In this document: in pieces, positions 36,248 to 46,024 of the stretch
Layout: each line of letters begins with the position of its first letter
Numbering within the stretch: the stretch's first letter is position 1
Assembly: GCF_947487575.1 (NCBI RefSeq)
Contig: NZ_CANKXG010000003.1
Coordinates: 62,001-126,000 of the forward strand
Direction: 5' to 3'
Length of the DNA: 64,000 bases
Origin: an uncultured Algibacter sp.
GTDB taxonomy: Bacteria; Bacteroidota; Bacteroidia; Flavobacteriales; Flavobacteriaceae
Program-made: the position numbers and the translations under genes
Notes under the pieces: generated by a model
The model's input: only the letters and a program-made list of their open reading frames with translations
Told to the model about the DNA's origin: nothing
The model's database searches: none

Positions 36248-38677
36248 TTACTCATTTTGCAATACTTCAGACAAAGTCATTTGGTACGCTCTTAAAGCCA
36301 CAAGATGAATTACTAAAAAAACGATTATAAAAAGCACAATAACAGGAACTAAAAACATCCATATATGCAACTCTATGCTATTAATATAGGTTTTTAAAAA
36401 CCAATTTTGATAACCATACCAAGCTAAAGGAATGGCAATAACAATAGCTATAATAATCTGTGAAGCAACTTCTTTAGCTAGTAGTTTAGAGACATCCATT
36501 AATTCTGAGCCGAGGACTTTTCTAATGCCTATTTCTTTCATACGTTGGCTAATAGTGATTAATATTAAGCCCACAATACCAATTACGGCAATTATAATAG
36601 CAAGTATTGAAAATAAACTAAAGACAAATAAGAACGTTCGGTCTGATTTCAAGGTATTACTTATCTTATTTTCTAGAGACAAATAATCAAAAGGTTGTTC
36701 TGGGAAATAGTTCTCATAAATGGTTTTTAACTTTTGAATAATTTCGGTGGTATTATTACTAGCCACTTTTAAGGTTAAAAAGGCTTTGTGACTATCGGTA
36801 AGTCGTAATACCGTTGGTACTGGTTCGTTTTTGATGGATTGATAATAAAAATCGTCAACAATGCCTATAATTTTAAACTCTTCATTTCTACCTGTTACAA
36901 CAAAGTTATTAATAGCTTCTTCTGGTGTTTTGTAACCAACACGTTCCATAGCTTTTACATTCATAATAATACTCTTGGTTCCAGTTTCTTTTTCGCCTTT
37001 CCTAAATAGTCTTCCTGCAAGTAGTTTTATATTGTAAAATTCTAGAAATTGGTCATCTATAGAGAGTTGGAAAAAAGAATTTGTGTCTGTTTTGTCGTAC
37101 CCCTTTCTTCTACAACTAAACCAATGTTGAATTTCTTGACCAGGAATATCAGATGAAAAAGTAAATCCTTTTACTTCAGGAATTTGAGTCAATTCATCTT
37201 TCATTAAAAGAATTTTACTTTGTAATTCACTCTGTTTTTCTCCTGTTTTGGGCGCTTTAATTACTATACTTTGAGCATAATTAATACCCATATCTTTTTC
37301 CATTAAAAACGTAGCTTGCTTGTATGCTATAAGTGTACCGCAAAGCAATACAACTGAAATTACAAATTGCAGAGTAACTAATAGTTTTCTAAAAAAGACT
37401 CCTTCTCGTTTGTTTTTAAATTTCCCTTTTAAAACAGTTACAGGTTTATAAGATTGCAATATAACAGCAGGATAAATACAAGAAATTATAATGCCTAAAA
37501 CAAAAATTACTATAAATGTACCTAAGAATTTAGAGTGCTCAAATAAATTAAAATCGCCTATTTGAGTAATGGTTTTAAACCAAGGATTTAAAGCATAAAA
37601 TAATACAATAGTTATGGCTAAGCAAAGTATGTTAAAAAGGAAAGCTTCACTTAAAAACTGAGTTATTAAATTCATTTTAGAGGCTCCATTAATTTTTTTA
37701 ACACCTACCTCGTTGGCTCTTTCTATAGAGCGTGCTGTAGTTAGGTTTATAAAATTAATCCAAGCTATAATTAAAAGAAAAATAGAAAATCCAAAAAGAA
37801 TACTTATAATTTTTCCGTTAACAGGAGGCTCCGATTCATATTCTATATTAGAGGTTAAATGAATATCCTGCAACGGTTGTAAATAGTATGTATCTCTTTT
37901 GCCTTGCGAATCTAGACGTTCTTTATAATTGGTAGCTATCATCTCAGGAAGACCTTCGTTTTCTAGCTTTTTATAATCGCTATTTGGTTTTAGTTGTATA
38001 AAAGTACTGCCATAATCGTAGCCCCAACTTGTTCTAATTCTAGGACGTTGTTTGTAAATGGTTTCCATAGAAAACAAAAAATCGGATTTTACAATTGAAT
38101 TTTTTGGCATCTTTTTATAAACAGCAGTTATCATGTAATCTTCATTACCATTTACTTTTATTGTTTTACCTAATGGACGTTCTTCTCCAAAATAACGCTC
38201 TGCTGCGAGGTGTGATATTGCTACTGTATTTGGCGCTTTTAAAGGGTCTTTTTCGCCTTGTAATAATGGAATTGTAAATACTTCAAATATAGAAGAGGTT
38301 GCATAGTACGTTTTATCTTCAGAATAAATAATTTTGCTTCCAGAGGCATTGTTATAGCTTATGGTTATTTCATTTTTTGGAGTTATCCTCGCATGATTTA
38401 CAACATCGCTATAATGTTCTTTTAACCATTTTCCGGTTGGTGGAAATGAATTGGCTGTTTTCCATAACACTTCGTTATTTTGATAACGATTGTAAGCAAC
38501 ACGATAAATATCTTTGGCATTTTCGTGGTGGCTATCGTAGCTTCTTTGGTAATACACATACTCTAAAATAAACAAGGCACTTAGTATACCTATAATTAAA
38601 CCAACTGCATTAATTATAGAAATAAGTTTATCTCTTTTTAAATTACGATAGAAAATATTTAGTTTGATAAAGTTCAT
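36248..38677 (-). CDS. MacB/FtsX-family ABC transporter permease
   Basis: 809 residues with two MacB-core/FtsX halves. An N-terminal TM (about 20-42) is followed by a large periplasmic domain, three TM helices (about 290-415), another TM (about 435-455), a second periplasmic domain, and three C-terminal helices (about 680-800) ending in the family-typical VLQNE. ISQRMKEIGIRKVLGS is the signature of the cytoplasmic loop. Likely drives export or lipoprotein/antimicrobial extrusion with the ATPase encoded 34 bp upstream. Last gene of the tolC-hlyD-ATPase-permease operon. Confidence 0.9.
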   Translation of the reverse strand: MNFIKLNIFYRNLKRDKLISIINAVGLIIGILSALFILEYVYYQRSYDSHHENAKDIYRVAYNRYQNNEVLWKTANSFPPTGKWLKEHYSDVVNHARITPKNEITISYNNASGSKIIYSEDKTYYATSSIFEVFTIPLLQGEKDPLKAPNTVAISHLAAERYFGEERPLGKTIKVNGNEDYMITAVYKKMPKNSIVKSDFLFSMETIYKQRPRIRTSWGYDYGSTFIQLKPNSDYKKLENEGLPEMIATNYKERLDSQGKRDTYYLQPLQDIHLTSNIEYESEPPVNGKIISILFGFSIFLLIIAWINFINLTTARSIERANEVGVKKINGASKMNLITQFLSEAFLFNILCLAITIVLFYALNPWFKTITQIGDFNLFEHSKFLGTFIVIFVLGIIISCIYPAVILQSYKPVTVLKGKFKNKREGVFFRKLLVTLQFVISVVLLCGTLIAYKQATFLMEKDMGINYAQSIVIKAPKTGEKQSELQSKILLMKDELTQIPEVKGFTFSSDIPGQEIQHWFSCRRKGYDKTDTNSFFQLSIDDQFLEFYNIKLLAGRLFRKGEKETGTKSIIMNVKAMERVGYKTPEEAINNFVVTGRNEEFKIIGIVDDFYYQSIKNEPVPTVLRLTDSHKAFLTLKVASNNTTEIIQKLKTIYENYFPEQPFDYLSLENKISNTLKSDRTFLFVFSLFSILAIIIAVIGIVGLILITISQRMKEIGIRKVLGSELMDVSKLLAKEVASQIIIAIVIAIPLAWYGYQNWFLKTYINSIELHIWMFLVPVIVLFIIVFLVIHLVALRAYQMTLSEVLQNE

Positions 38678-38711
38678 TTTTATCTAGTTATTTAGTTAAT
38701 TGGCTGTATTA

Positions 38712-39386
38712 CTAATTGCTTGTTTCCATTACAATTTTTCCATCAAATAAGTTGATGACCCTGTGTGCGTAATTTGCATCACTTTCGGAGTGAGTTACCA
38801 TAATAATAGTTGCACCTTCTTGACTTAGCTCTGTTAATAGATTCATAACCTCGGTACCATTTTTAGAATCTAAATTTCCCGTAGGTTCATCTGCTAACAA
38901 TAATTTAGGCTCAGTAATTACAGCTCTAGCAATAGCAACACGTTGTTGCTGCCCTCCAGATAATTGTTGCGGAAAATGGTTAGAACGGTGGTCTATTTTC
39001 ATGCGTTTTAAAACAGCTTTTACTTTTTCTTTTCGTTCTTTTTGATTGATGTTCATAAACGTTAATGGCAATTCAACATTTTCGTAAACCGTTAAGCCAT
39101 CAATTAAATTAAAGCTCTGAAAAATGAAACCAATATTACCTTTTCTTGCTTTAGTTAACTCCTTTTCTTTTAGGTTGCCTATTTCTTTTCCATGAAACAT
39201 ATAACTACCATCGGATGGAATATCAATAAGTCCAAGTATATTTAAAAGGGTAGATTTTCCACAACCTGAAGGTCCCATTATAGCAATAAATTCTCCGTCT
39301 TTTACATGTAGATTTATATCGTTTAATGCCTTAGTTTGTATATCTTCTGTAATAAATATTTTAGTTAGGTTTTTTGTCTGTATCAT
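38712..39386 (-). CDS. ABC transporter ATPase, MacB/LolD type
   Basis: 224 residues. Walker A GPSGCGKST (38-46), Q-loop FIFQSFNLI, signature LSGGQQQR (142-149), Walker B LLLADEPTGNLD (162-173) and H-loop TH are all intact. Lengths and the NLDS motif fit the LolD/MacB lipoprotein- or drug-translocating class. It lies 5 bp after the adaptor gene and pairs with the FtsX-type permease. Confidence 0.94.
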   Translation of the reverse strand: MIQTKNLTKIFITEDIQTKALNDINLHVKDGEFIAIMGPSGCGKSTLLNILGLIDIPSDGSYMFHGKEIGNLKEKELTKARKGNIGFIFQSFNLIDGLTVYENVELPLTFMNINQKERKEKVKAVLKRMKIDHRSNHFPQQLSGGQQQRVAIARAVITEPKLLLADEPTGNLDSKNGTEVMNLLTELSQEGATIIMVTHSESDANYAHRVINLFDGKIVMETSN

Positions 39387-39391
39387 GGTTA

Positions 39392-40642
39392 TTAATTTAA
39401 AATAAGTTTATCGCTGTTTTCAAAATTTTTATAGCTAGATGTTATTACACTTTCGTTAGGTTCTAGACCTTCAAGAATTTCATAATATTGGGGGTTTTGT
39501 TTGCCTATTTTTATTTGGCGTTTAGTAGCAAAATTACCAGAAGCATCTACAACGTAAATCCAATTTCCGCCAGTAGTATTAGAAAACGCTCCTCTGCTAA
39601 CAAGTATCGCATTTGTAGGTGTCCCCAATTCTAATTTTATAAAATAACTTTGTCCCGTTCTAATATTGTTTGGTTTTTCGTTTATAAAACTTAGGTCTAT
39701 TTGAAATTCTCCATCTCTTACCTCCGGATATACTTTTTTAGTTTTTAAGGCGTAGGTTTCTCCATCGCGTTCTAAAGATGCAGAAACATGTCTCGTAACT
39801 CTATCAATATAATGCTCATCTATATTAGACTGTACTTTAAAATTGGTTAACACGTGTATCTGTCCTATACGTTGTCCTTGGGAAATGCTTTGCCCAATTT
39901 CGGCATCTAGCATTCCTAATTGGCCATCTATAGTTGCCCTAACATTTAAGTGTTCAATTCTTTCATAAACCATGGCTAAGGTTTTTTTCATTCGTATTAA
40001 ATCGTTGTCTAATTCTTTTATACCTGTAGCACTTAATAACGAATCTTGCTTTGCTTTAAACTTGATAACATCGTACTGTTTAGAAGCCAATTCTTTTTCT
40101 TCTTTGGCTCTTATATAATTTTCTTTAGCTATTAATTCTTCTTCAAATAACGATTTGTTTTGCTCAAAAGACCTGTTTGCTTTTATAACTCTGTATTCTG
40201 CCTCAAGCAAACTTTTTTGATTAAAAACACGTTGCGACTCAAAATTTATTTTTGTTTCTCTTAAATTGTTTTGCTTAATAGCTAGGTTGTTTTCGCTTGC
40301 TAAAATTTGCTCATATAACTGCCTGTTTTCTAGCTTTAATATAATATCTCCTTTTTTTACAATACTGCCTTCTTCTATATATTTTTCAACAATTCTTCCG
40401 TTTTCGTAGGCATCAAGATATACTGTAGTAATGGGTTTTACAACGCCATTAATTGTAATGTAATCATTAAAATTAGAGCGCTTAACCTCTGTTATCGTAA
40501 TTTCATTTTTTTTAACTTCTGATGATGTACTAGGCGTGCCTAAACTATTGTATAGAAATATTGCGATTAAAATAATTACAAGTAATCCTATGCCAATATG
40601 TTTGGGTTGTAGTGTTCTTTTCTTCTCTATTTTAGTATCCAT
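39392..40642 (-). CDS. HlyD/MacA-family periplasmic adaptor
   Basis: 416 residues with an N-terminal TM anchor (about 16-32). A lipoyl half-motif (GRIVEKYIEEGSIVKKGDIILKLENRQL) is followed by a long alpha-helical hairpin (about 110-235), then barrel-sandwich and membrane-proximal domains (HLNVRATIDGQLGMLDAEIGQSISQG). It bridges the inner-membrane ABC transporter to the TolC-like protein. Nine bp separate it from the tolC-like stop, so the two are coexpressed. Confidence 0.92.
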   Translation of the reverse strand: MDTKIEKKRTLQPKHIGIGLLVIILIAIFLYNSLGTPSTSSEVKKNEITITEVKRSNFNDYITINGVVKPITTVYLDAYENGRIVEKYIEEGSIVKKGDIILKLENRQLYEQILASENNLAIKQNNLRETKINFESQRVFNQKSLLEAEYRVIKANRSFEQNKSLFEEELIAKENYIRAKEEKELASKQYDVIKFKAKQDSLLSATGIKELDNDLIRMKKTLAMVYERIEHLNVRATIDGQLGMLDAEIGQSISQGQRIGQIHVLTNFKVQSNIDEHYIDRVTRHVSASLERDGETYALKTKKVYPEVRDGEFQIDLSFINEKPNNIRTGQSYFIKLELGTPTNAILVSRGAFSNTTGGNWIYVVDASGNFATKRQIKIGKQNPQYYEILEGLEPNESVITSSYKNFENSDKLILN

Positions 40643-40651
40643 TCTTTGTTA

Positions 40652-41983
40652 TTATTTAAAAGGAAAAACAGCAATACCGCAATAAAAATCTATTGCCTTT
40701 TTTTGATATTGTAATTGTAAATTAATTCTAGTTCTTTCAATTTTAGCTTGTGCTAAATTATTTTTGGCAACCTCTAATTCGTAAATCGTAGCCAGCCCTT
40801 TGTTAAACTTTTTTTGAGCAAAATTAAAAGCGAGTTCTTTAGATTTTAAGTTGGACTCGTTCTCCTCTTTCTCCGCTAAAAGCGCAGTGTTTTTTTGAAT
40901 TGTTTTTTGTATTTCTTTATAAAGTTCTTGCTTCTTTTGCTCTAGAATATTCTTTTCTTTTAAGATATTTATTTTAGCAATTTTTACATTGGAATGTTTC
41001 GACCATTTATTGGTAATCGGAATTCTTAAAGACAAACCAATGGATTTGGCAGCATTATTAGACAACTGGTCTAAAAAAGGAGTTATCAATCCATTTTCAT
41101 CAATACTCGTTTCAAAATAACCTGTTCTATACGCCGCATTTAATGCTAATGATGGATAAAAATCACTCCTTCTAATGGCCAAGTTTTTTTCTGAAGCATT
41201 TACCTGTAATTCTTGTTGTTTAATAGACGGAAGAAATGCAATTGCTTTAGAAAAAACAGTTTCTAAAGTTAAACTATCAAGAGATTTTAATGCTACTAAA
41301 TCGGGTTTTAGCTTTATACTCGTGCCATTAAAATTCATGATTTGAATAAGATTTAAAGTCGCTTCATTTAAGGCGTTTTGGGCTTGAGCTATTTCTAATT
41401 TATTAGTACCTAATTCAGATTCAATATCGTATAAATTAGATTTCGCTAGCAGTCCTAGTTCTATTTTTGAAGTTACCAACTCGTAGTTTAAATTAGAAAT
41501 TTCTAATTTTTCTTTTGTGATTTGCAATAAATCTTCTCTAAATTTTACAAGATAGAAAGCGTTCATCACATCAAAAGAAAGGTTGTATTTTGCTTGCAAA
41601 ACAGCTTCTAAGCTTGCATGATATAGTAGTTTTTTCTGCGACCTTTGGTGCCACTTTTTAAAATTATTAAACAGATTTAAAGACGATGTTACTCCGTAGG
41701 TGTTTGATGATGTTGCAGTATTGATAACCTCGTTATTATTTGGGTCTACATACCTACCAAATCGTCTGTTTAAATTTGATACAGCACTAAAGTCTGGCAA
41801 AAAATCTCGTTTAGATTGTTGAAACGATTCCTTATCAATCTCCGAATTGTAAGTTTTTGTTTTTTGGTCTAAGTTATTTTCACAAGCATAAATAATGCAT
41901 TCCTCTAAAGTCCATAATTTTTGTGCATTACCATTTAAAGAAAAGGCAATGTAGGTTACAAAAATCAGGAAAGTGTTTTTCAT
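40652..41983 (-). CDS. TolC-family outer-membrane efflux protein
   Basis: 443 residues; signal peptide ending GNAQ (about 20), then LWTLEECIIYACENN, the usual TolC start. Two repeats of long helices and beta-strands (second from about 230) carry FNKGLATIYELEVAKNNLAQAK. It is first in the efflux operon. A candidate sigma54 promoter lies 26-40 bp upstream and a palindromic activator site about 110-150 bp upstream. Confidence 0.92.
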   Translation of the reverse strand: MKNTFLIFVTYIAFSLNGNAQKLWTLEECIIYACENNLDQKTKTYNSEIDKESFQQSKRDFLPDFSAVSNLNRRFGRYVDPNNNEVINTATSSNTYGVTSSLNLFNNFKKWHQRSQKKLLYHASLEAVLQAKYNLSFDVMNAFYLVKFREDLLQITKEKLEISNLNYELVTSKIELGLLAKSNLYDIESELGTNKLEIAQAQNALNEATLNLIQIMNFNGTSIKLKPDLVALKSLDSLTLETVFSKAIAFLPSIKQQELQVNASEKNLAIRRSDFYPSLALNAAYRTGYFETSIDENGLITPFLDQLSNNAAKSIGLSLRIPITNKWSKHSNVKIAKINILKEKNILEQKKQELYKEIQKTIQKNTALLAEKEENESNLKSKELAFNFAQKKFNKGLATIYELEVAKNNLAQAKIERTRINLQLQYQKKAIDFYCGIAVFPFK

Positions 41984-42008
41984 TTTTTATTGTTTTGCAT
42001 TTTATATA

Positions 42009-42023
42009 ACGATATGCGTGCCA
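42009..42023 (-). promoter_or_regulatory. Candidate sigma54 (-24/-12) promoter of the efflux operon
   Basis: On the minus strand the sequence is TGGCACGCATATCGT. Compared with the sigma54 consensus TGGCACGN4TTGC, the -24 block is perfect and the spacing correct; the -12 block reads TCGT (two mismatches). The divergent neighbour is a sigma54-activating NtrC-type regulator, which makes the assignment attractive. Confidence 0.6.
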
Positions 42024-42088
42024 AAAAAATCAATATACTGAAATTCAATAGATTACAAGTATCATCAATATCTAATCATCATTTTTAT

Positions 42089-42130
42089 GTAAAATATTTT
42101 TATACAAAGTGTAAAAATATTTTACACTTT
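42089..42130. promoter_or_regulatory. Nested palindromes, likely enhancer (UAS) for the NtrC-type regulator
   Basis: A 17-bp inverted repeat (42089-42105 against 42109-42125, 16 of 17 matched) overlaps a perfect 11-bp one, AAAGTGTAAAA / TTTTACACTTT, at 42106-42116 and 42120-42130. They are centred about 90 bp upstream of the candidate sigma54 promoter, the normal enhancer distance, and immediately upstream of the regulator gene, which allows autoregulation. Confidence 0.65.
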
Positions 42131-42169
42131 ATAGTTGAGTATTGTTCTTATTTGTAGCTTTGGATTATT

Positions 42170-43537
42170 ATGTTGCAATCTGGAAAAATACTTATCGTAG
42201 ACGACAATAAAGGGGTGCTAAGCGCCTTAGAATTGTTGTTGCAAGATGTTTACAAAACTGTAACTACACTTCAAAACCCAAACGGAATATCTTCGGTTAC
42301 CGATTTAAAAAGCTACGATGTTATTCTTTTGGATATGAATTTTTCATCCAGAATAAATACAGGAAATGAAGGTTTTTATTGGCTAAGAAAATTAAAAGAA
42401 ATAGCACCCGATGCTTCTGTAATAATGATGACTGCTTTTGGCGATGTAGAATTAGCTGTAAATACCTTAAAAGAAGGCGCTATAGATTTTGTATTAAAAC
42501 CATGGGATAACGAAAAGATTTTAGCCACCATTCATGCAGCCTTTCAATTAGGAAAATCTAAGAAAGAAGTAAGTTTACTAAAACAAAGCGAAAAAAAATT
42601 AAAGCACCTTATCAACGAAACAGAGCAGCAAATTATTGGAACTTCGTCAGCGATAAATGCCGTTTTAAAAATTACTGAAAAAGTTGCAAAAACCTCTGCA
42701 AATGTTTTAATAACTGGCGAAAATGGTACTGGTAAAGAGTTAATTGCGCGAGCTATTCACAACCAATCTGCGCAACATCAAGAAATTTTAGTAAATGTAG
42801 ATGTAAGTGCCATACCCGAAAGCCTTTTTGAAAGTGAACTTTTTGGACATGTAAAAGGTGCCTTTACCGATGCTAAAAATGATAGAGCAGGTAAGTTTGA
42901 AGTTGCTCATAATGGTACACTTTTTTTAGATGAAATAGGTAATTTGCCATTACAGTTACAGTCTAAATTATTAAAAGTGATTCAACAAAAAGAAATCGTT
43001 CGTATTGGGTCTAACAAAGTTATTCCTGTAAATGTTAGATTGGTTTGCGCTACCAATTGCGATTTGAATAAAATGGTTGATGAAGGACTTTTTAGAGAAG
43101 ATTTGTTGTACCGAATAAATACTATACATATTGAAGTACCCGCACTTAGAGAACGTGGCAATGATATTATAGAATTGGCAGAATTTTTCTTAAATAAGTA
43201 TGCGAATAAATACGATAAAAAAGGATTGAAATTGAGTAGTGCCATCAAGAAAAAACTACTTAAATATACTTGGCCCGGAAATATTAGAGAGCTACAACAT
43301 ACTATGGAACGATGTGTTATTTTAAGTGAAAATAATCTATTAACGGTAAACGATTTTATGTTTAATCAGCGGCAAACAAAAGCATTAAACACGGCAGACA
43401 TAACCATTGACGAAATGGAAAAAAATATGATTATTACTGCGCTAAAAAAACACGATGGTAATTATAGTACTGCTGCAGAACAGTTAGGTATCACGCGTCA
43501 AACCTTATACAATAAAACAAAGCGTTATAAAATTTAA
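42170..43537 (+). CDS. NtrC-family sigma54-dependent response regulator
   Basis: 455 residues. Receiver domain 1-125 with acidic pocket DD (11-12) and phospho-acceptor Asp55 (VILLDMNF). AAA+ domain about 150-385 with Walker A GENGTGKE and the sigma54-contacting GAFTDA loop. C-terminal Fis-type HTH (YSTAAEQLGITRQTLYNKTK). It would activate sigma54 promoters when phosphorylated by the kinase encoded 9 bp downstream. It is divergent from the efflux operon across a 186-bp region holding the palindromes. A TAGCTTTG element at 42155-42162 resembles the Bacteroidota -7 box but lies very close to the ATG. Confidence 0.95.
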   Translation: MLQSGKILIVDDNKGVLSALELLLQDVYKTVTTLQNPNGISSVTDLKSYDVILLDMNFSSRINTGNEGFYWLRKLKEIAPDASVIMMTAFGDVELAVNTLKEGAIDFVLKPWDNEKILATIHAAFQLGKSKKEVSLLKQSEKKLKHLINETEQQIIGTSSAINAVLKITEKVAKTSANVLITGENGTGKELIARAIHNQSAQHQEILVNVDVSAIPESLFESELFGHVKGAFTDAKNDRAGKFEVAHNGTLFLDEIGNLPLQLQSKLLKVIQQKEIVRIGSNKVIPVNVRLVCATNCDLNKMVDEGLFREDLLYRINTIHIEVPALRERGNDIIELAEFFLNKYANKYDKKGLKLSSAIKKKLLKYTWPGNIRELQHTMERCVILSENNLLTVNDFMFNQRQTKALNTADITIDEMEKNMIITALKKHDGNYSTAAEQLGITRQTLYNKTKRYKI

Positions 43538-43546
43538 TATTCTAAA

Positions 43547-44896
43547 ATGCTATCTAAAAATTTATATCTAAAAATAATTTTAAGAGTACTATTGCTAGTA
43601 TTGGTATGTGCTAGCGTAGTGTATTTTATTTTAAATGATATAAAAGGCGTTGCTGTATTATTAGGAGTCGTACTAATTTTACAAATAATTTCACTTGTCA
43701 ATTTTCTAAACAGCACCAACCGTAAACTCATGTTTTTCTTTAATGCTATAGAAAACTCAGATTCTACCATTAGCTTTTCAGAAAACACAAATAACTCGGT
43801 AACAAATCAATTAAATGCGCATTTAAATAAGGTTAATAGAATTATTCAAGATGAGAAATTGCATACCCAAGCCCAAGAACAATACTACCAAACTTTATTA
43901 GCATACACCAATGTTGGCTTATTATCTATTAATGCCAAAGGGCATATTTTATTTGCCAACGAAAGTGCAAAAAAATTGTTGAATTGCGATGTGCTTACAC
44001 ATATTCAACAGCTAAAAAAAATAGATAACAGCGTCTATAATTTAGTTAGTAAACTACAACCTTTTAAGCAACAGGTAATTTCTATAACGAACGAACGTGC
44101 AACGGTTGAATTAAAAATTGAATCTAAACCTATAGAAGTTAACAATGTGTCTCTTTTATTAGTTAGTATTCAAAATATTTATAGCGAATTAGACACCAAA
44201 CAAGTCGATTCTTGGATGGGATTAATAAAGGTAATGAGCCATGAAATTATGAATGCTTTGGCACCAATAACTTCTATTTCAGATAGTTTATCTAAAATCA
44301 TCAAAACTGATAATGGTAAAATTCAATTGGACCAATTAAAAGAAAGTGATTTAGAAAAAGTAAAAAAAGGATTGGCCGTAATACAAGAACAAAGTTTAGG
44401 TTTAACCGATTTTGTTACAGGGTATCGTTCTTTAACAAAAATTCCTAAACCCGATAAAACACTTATAAAAGTGTCTGCATTATTCGAAAAAATAATCACG
44501 TTAGTAAGTAACGAAAAGGCACATAAAAATATATCTCTCGAAACTCAAATTACACCAACTAATTTAGAGCTTTTCGCAGACGAAAATCAGATTATGCAGG
44601 TTTTAGTCAATTTGATTAAGAATTCGATAGATGCGTTAACTCATCATGCTAACGGAGTAATTAAACTACAAGCTATAAAAACAACTTCTGGAAATATAGA
44701 AATACAAGTTATAGATAACGGAACTGGAATATCAGAGAACAATCTTAAGCAAATTTTTATTCCGTTTTTCACCACCAAAGAAAAAGGTACAGGAATTGGT
44801 TTAAGTCTTTCTAAACATATTATGCAATTGCATCAAGGACACTTAATGGTAAAATCTACACCTGATGTAGAAACTGTTTTTACATTGTTGTTTTAA
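43547..44896 (+). CDS. Sensor histidine kinase, partner of the NtrC-type regulator
   Basis: 449 residues. Two TM helices (about 8-25 and 30-50) are separated by only a few residues, so there is essentially no periplasmic sensor; signals are probably sensed in or near the membrane. A PAS-like domain (about 110-210; VGLLSINAKGHILFANESAKKLL) precedes the H-box VMSHEIMNALAPI. The ATPase domain has N-box NLIKNSIDAL, G1 DNGTGI, F-box and G2 KGTGIGLSL. Converges with the beta-propeller gene, 10 bp apart. Such two-gene systems commonly control MacB/FtsX-type efflux operons and respond to envelope stress. Confidence 0.92.
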   Translation: MLSKNLYLKIILRVLLLVLVCASVVYFILNDIKGVAVLLGVVLILQIISLVNFLNSTNRKLMFFFNAIENSDSTISFSENTNNSVTNQLNAHLNKVNRIIQDEKLHTQAQEQYYQTLLAYTNVGLLSINAKGHILFANESAKKLLNCDVLTHIQQLKKIDNSVYNLVSKLQPFKQQVISITNERATVELKIESKPIEVNNVSLLLVSIQNIYSELDTKQVDSWMGLIKVMSHEIMNALAPITSISDSLSKIIKTDNGKIQLDQLKESDLEKVKKGLAVIQEQSLGLTDFVTGYRSLTKIPKPDKTLIKVSALFEKIITLVSNEKAHKNISLETQITPTNLELFADENQIMQVLVNLIKNSIDALTHHANGVIKLQAIKTTSGNIEIQVIDNGTGISENNLKQIFIPFFTTKEKGTGIGLSLSKHIMQLHQGHLMVKSTPDVETVFTLLF

Positions 44897-44906
44897 AACA
44901 AGCCTT

Positions 44907-46010
44907 TTAGACTCTTTCAAGTTTAATAGGATACGCTTTATTTGCGTTCCATTGACACACGTATAAATTTTCATCATTATCAACACACACATCGTGGCAA
45001 TGACGAAAAATCGGTTTTTCTTGAACCATGCGTTGTAGTTTTCCTTTTTTATACTTTGGTTTTGTACCACCAGGGTTGGAAACTACTTTACCTTTATCAT
45101 CCAAAATAGTAATGAAACCAGAACCTGGGCTTGTTTTTGTAGGGTGAGTTTCCATACGCCTTGAAGCATCATAATCAATATCTGAAGACCAACATACCCC
45201 TGAATACAAATTATCATTATGAATAACAGGACGACAAACAAAGGCTCCAGGTAAATCTATTTGCTCTATATACACGCCATCTAATGTAAAACGCTTAAAA
45301 CAATTACTAGCTCTAGAGGTTATTAGCAATGTAGGCTCTCCTTTTCCTCTGTAATCTATACAAACACCATGCGCTGTTTGAAATTGGTTTTGCCCTGTGC
45401 CATTTCCTTCTCCAATTTTTCTAATAAACTCTCCGTCTTTTGTAAATTGAAGTATGTACTGCGACCCATAACCATCGGCTATGTAAATATCTCCATTAGG
45501 TCCAATGGCACTTTCGGTAGGTTTAAATTTATCCTTTTTGTCGTAAGCTCCATATAAAGATGGATGCCCTATAATCATTAATTCTTTACCATCAGTTGTG
45601 GTTTTAATAATTTCTCCTCCTTTAGTATCTGCAATAAACAAAAAATCATCAGAGCCATCATTCCACAAAGACAATCCATGACCTCCTTTGTAACGTACCC
45701 CCCAGGCATCTAACAATTTACCAGATTTATCATATATTAAAACATTATTATGTGTGTCATCACCCACCATTATAAGCCTACCATGAGAATCCATTACCAT
45801 TTCATGACAATTCTTTACTGGGGTAATATCCCTATCTAAATCTCCCCAAGATTTATGTACTTTATATTTAAAATCGCCATGACCAATAATATCGTCATAC
45901 ATCTCTGGTTTAGATTTTAATATGTTAAAATGAGGCACAACTGCCAAACCTAAACTTGCTTTTGCTGTTGTATTTATAAACGTTCTACGATTCATATTAG
46001 ACTTTGTCAT
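44907..46010 (-). CDS. Tat-exported NHL/6-bladed beta-propeller protein
   Basis: 367 residues. The N-terminus NRRTFINTTAKASLGLAVV is a twin-arginine signal. The body repeats NHL-type blades (DSHGRLIMVGDDTHNNVLIYDKSGKLLDAW; GPNGDIYIADGYGSQYILQFTKDGEFIRKIG; DNDENLYVCQW) with several His (HGLSLW, TAHGVCIDY, RHCHDVCVD) that could bind a metal. This group resembles peptidylamidoglycolate-lyase-like propellers. Third gene of the DUF1549-DUF1501-propeller operon (14-bp gap). Tat export suggests cofactor insertion in the cytoplasm. Its catalytic role is unknown. Confidence 0.75.
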   Translation of the reverse strand: MTKSNMNRRTFINTTAKASLGLAVVPHFNILKSKPEMYDDIIGHGDFKYKVHKSWGDLDRDITPVKNCHEMVMDSHGRLIMVGDDTHNNVLIYDKSGKLLDAWGVRYKGGHGLSLWNDGSDDFLFIADTKGGEIIKTTTDGKELMIIGHPSLYGAYDKKDKFKPTESAIGPNGDIYIADGYGSQYILQFTKDGEFIRKIGEGNGTGQNQFQTAHGVCIDYRGKGEPTLLITSRASNCFKRFTLDGVYIEQIDLPGAFVCRPVIHNDNLYSGVCWSSDIDYDASRRMETHPTKTSPGSGFITILDDKGKVVSNPGGTKPKYKKGKLQRMVQEKPIFRHCHDVCVDNDENLYVCQWNANKAYPIKLERV

Positions 46011-46024
46011 AACGGAATTAAATT

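Noticed and set aside
42161-42177. TGG...TTGCA in plus orientation resembling a sigma54 promoter for the response regulator
   Set aside because: The spacing is wrong and it overlaps the start codon.
44888-44901. Perfect 14-bp palindrome TTGTTTTAAAACAA at the convergent gene ends
   Set aside because: No loop or GC content for a terminator and it overlaps the stop codon; expected by chance in AT-rich DNA.
22755-44906. Inserted segment as a conventional mobile element or phage
   Set aside because: No integrase, transposase, terminal inverted repeats, tRNA junction or phage gene was found.
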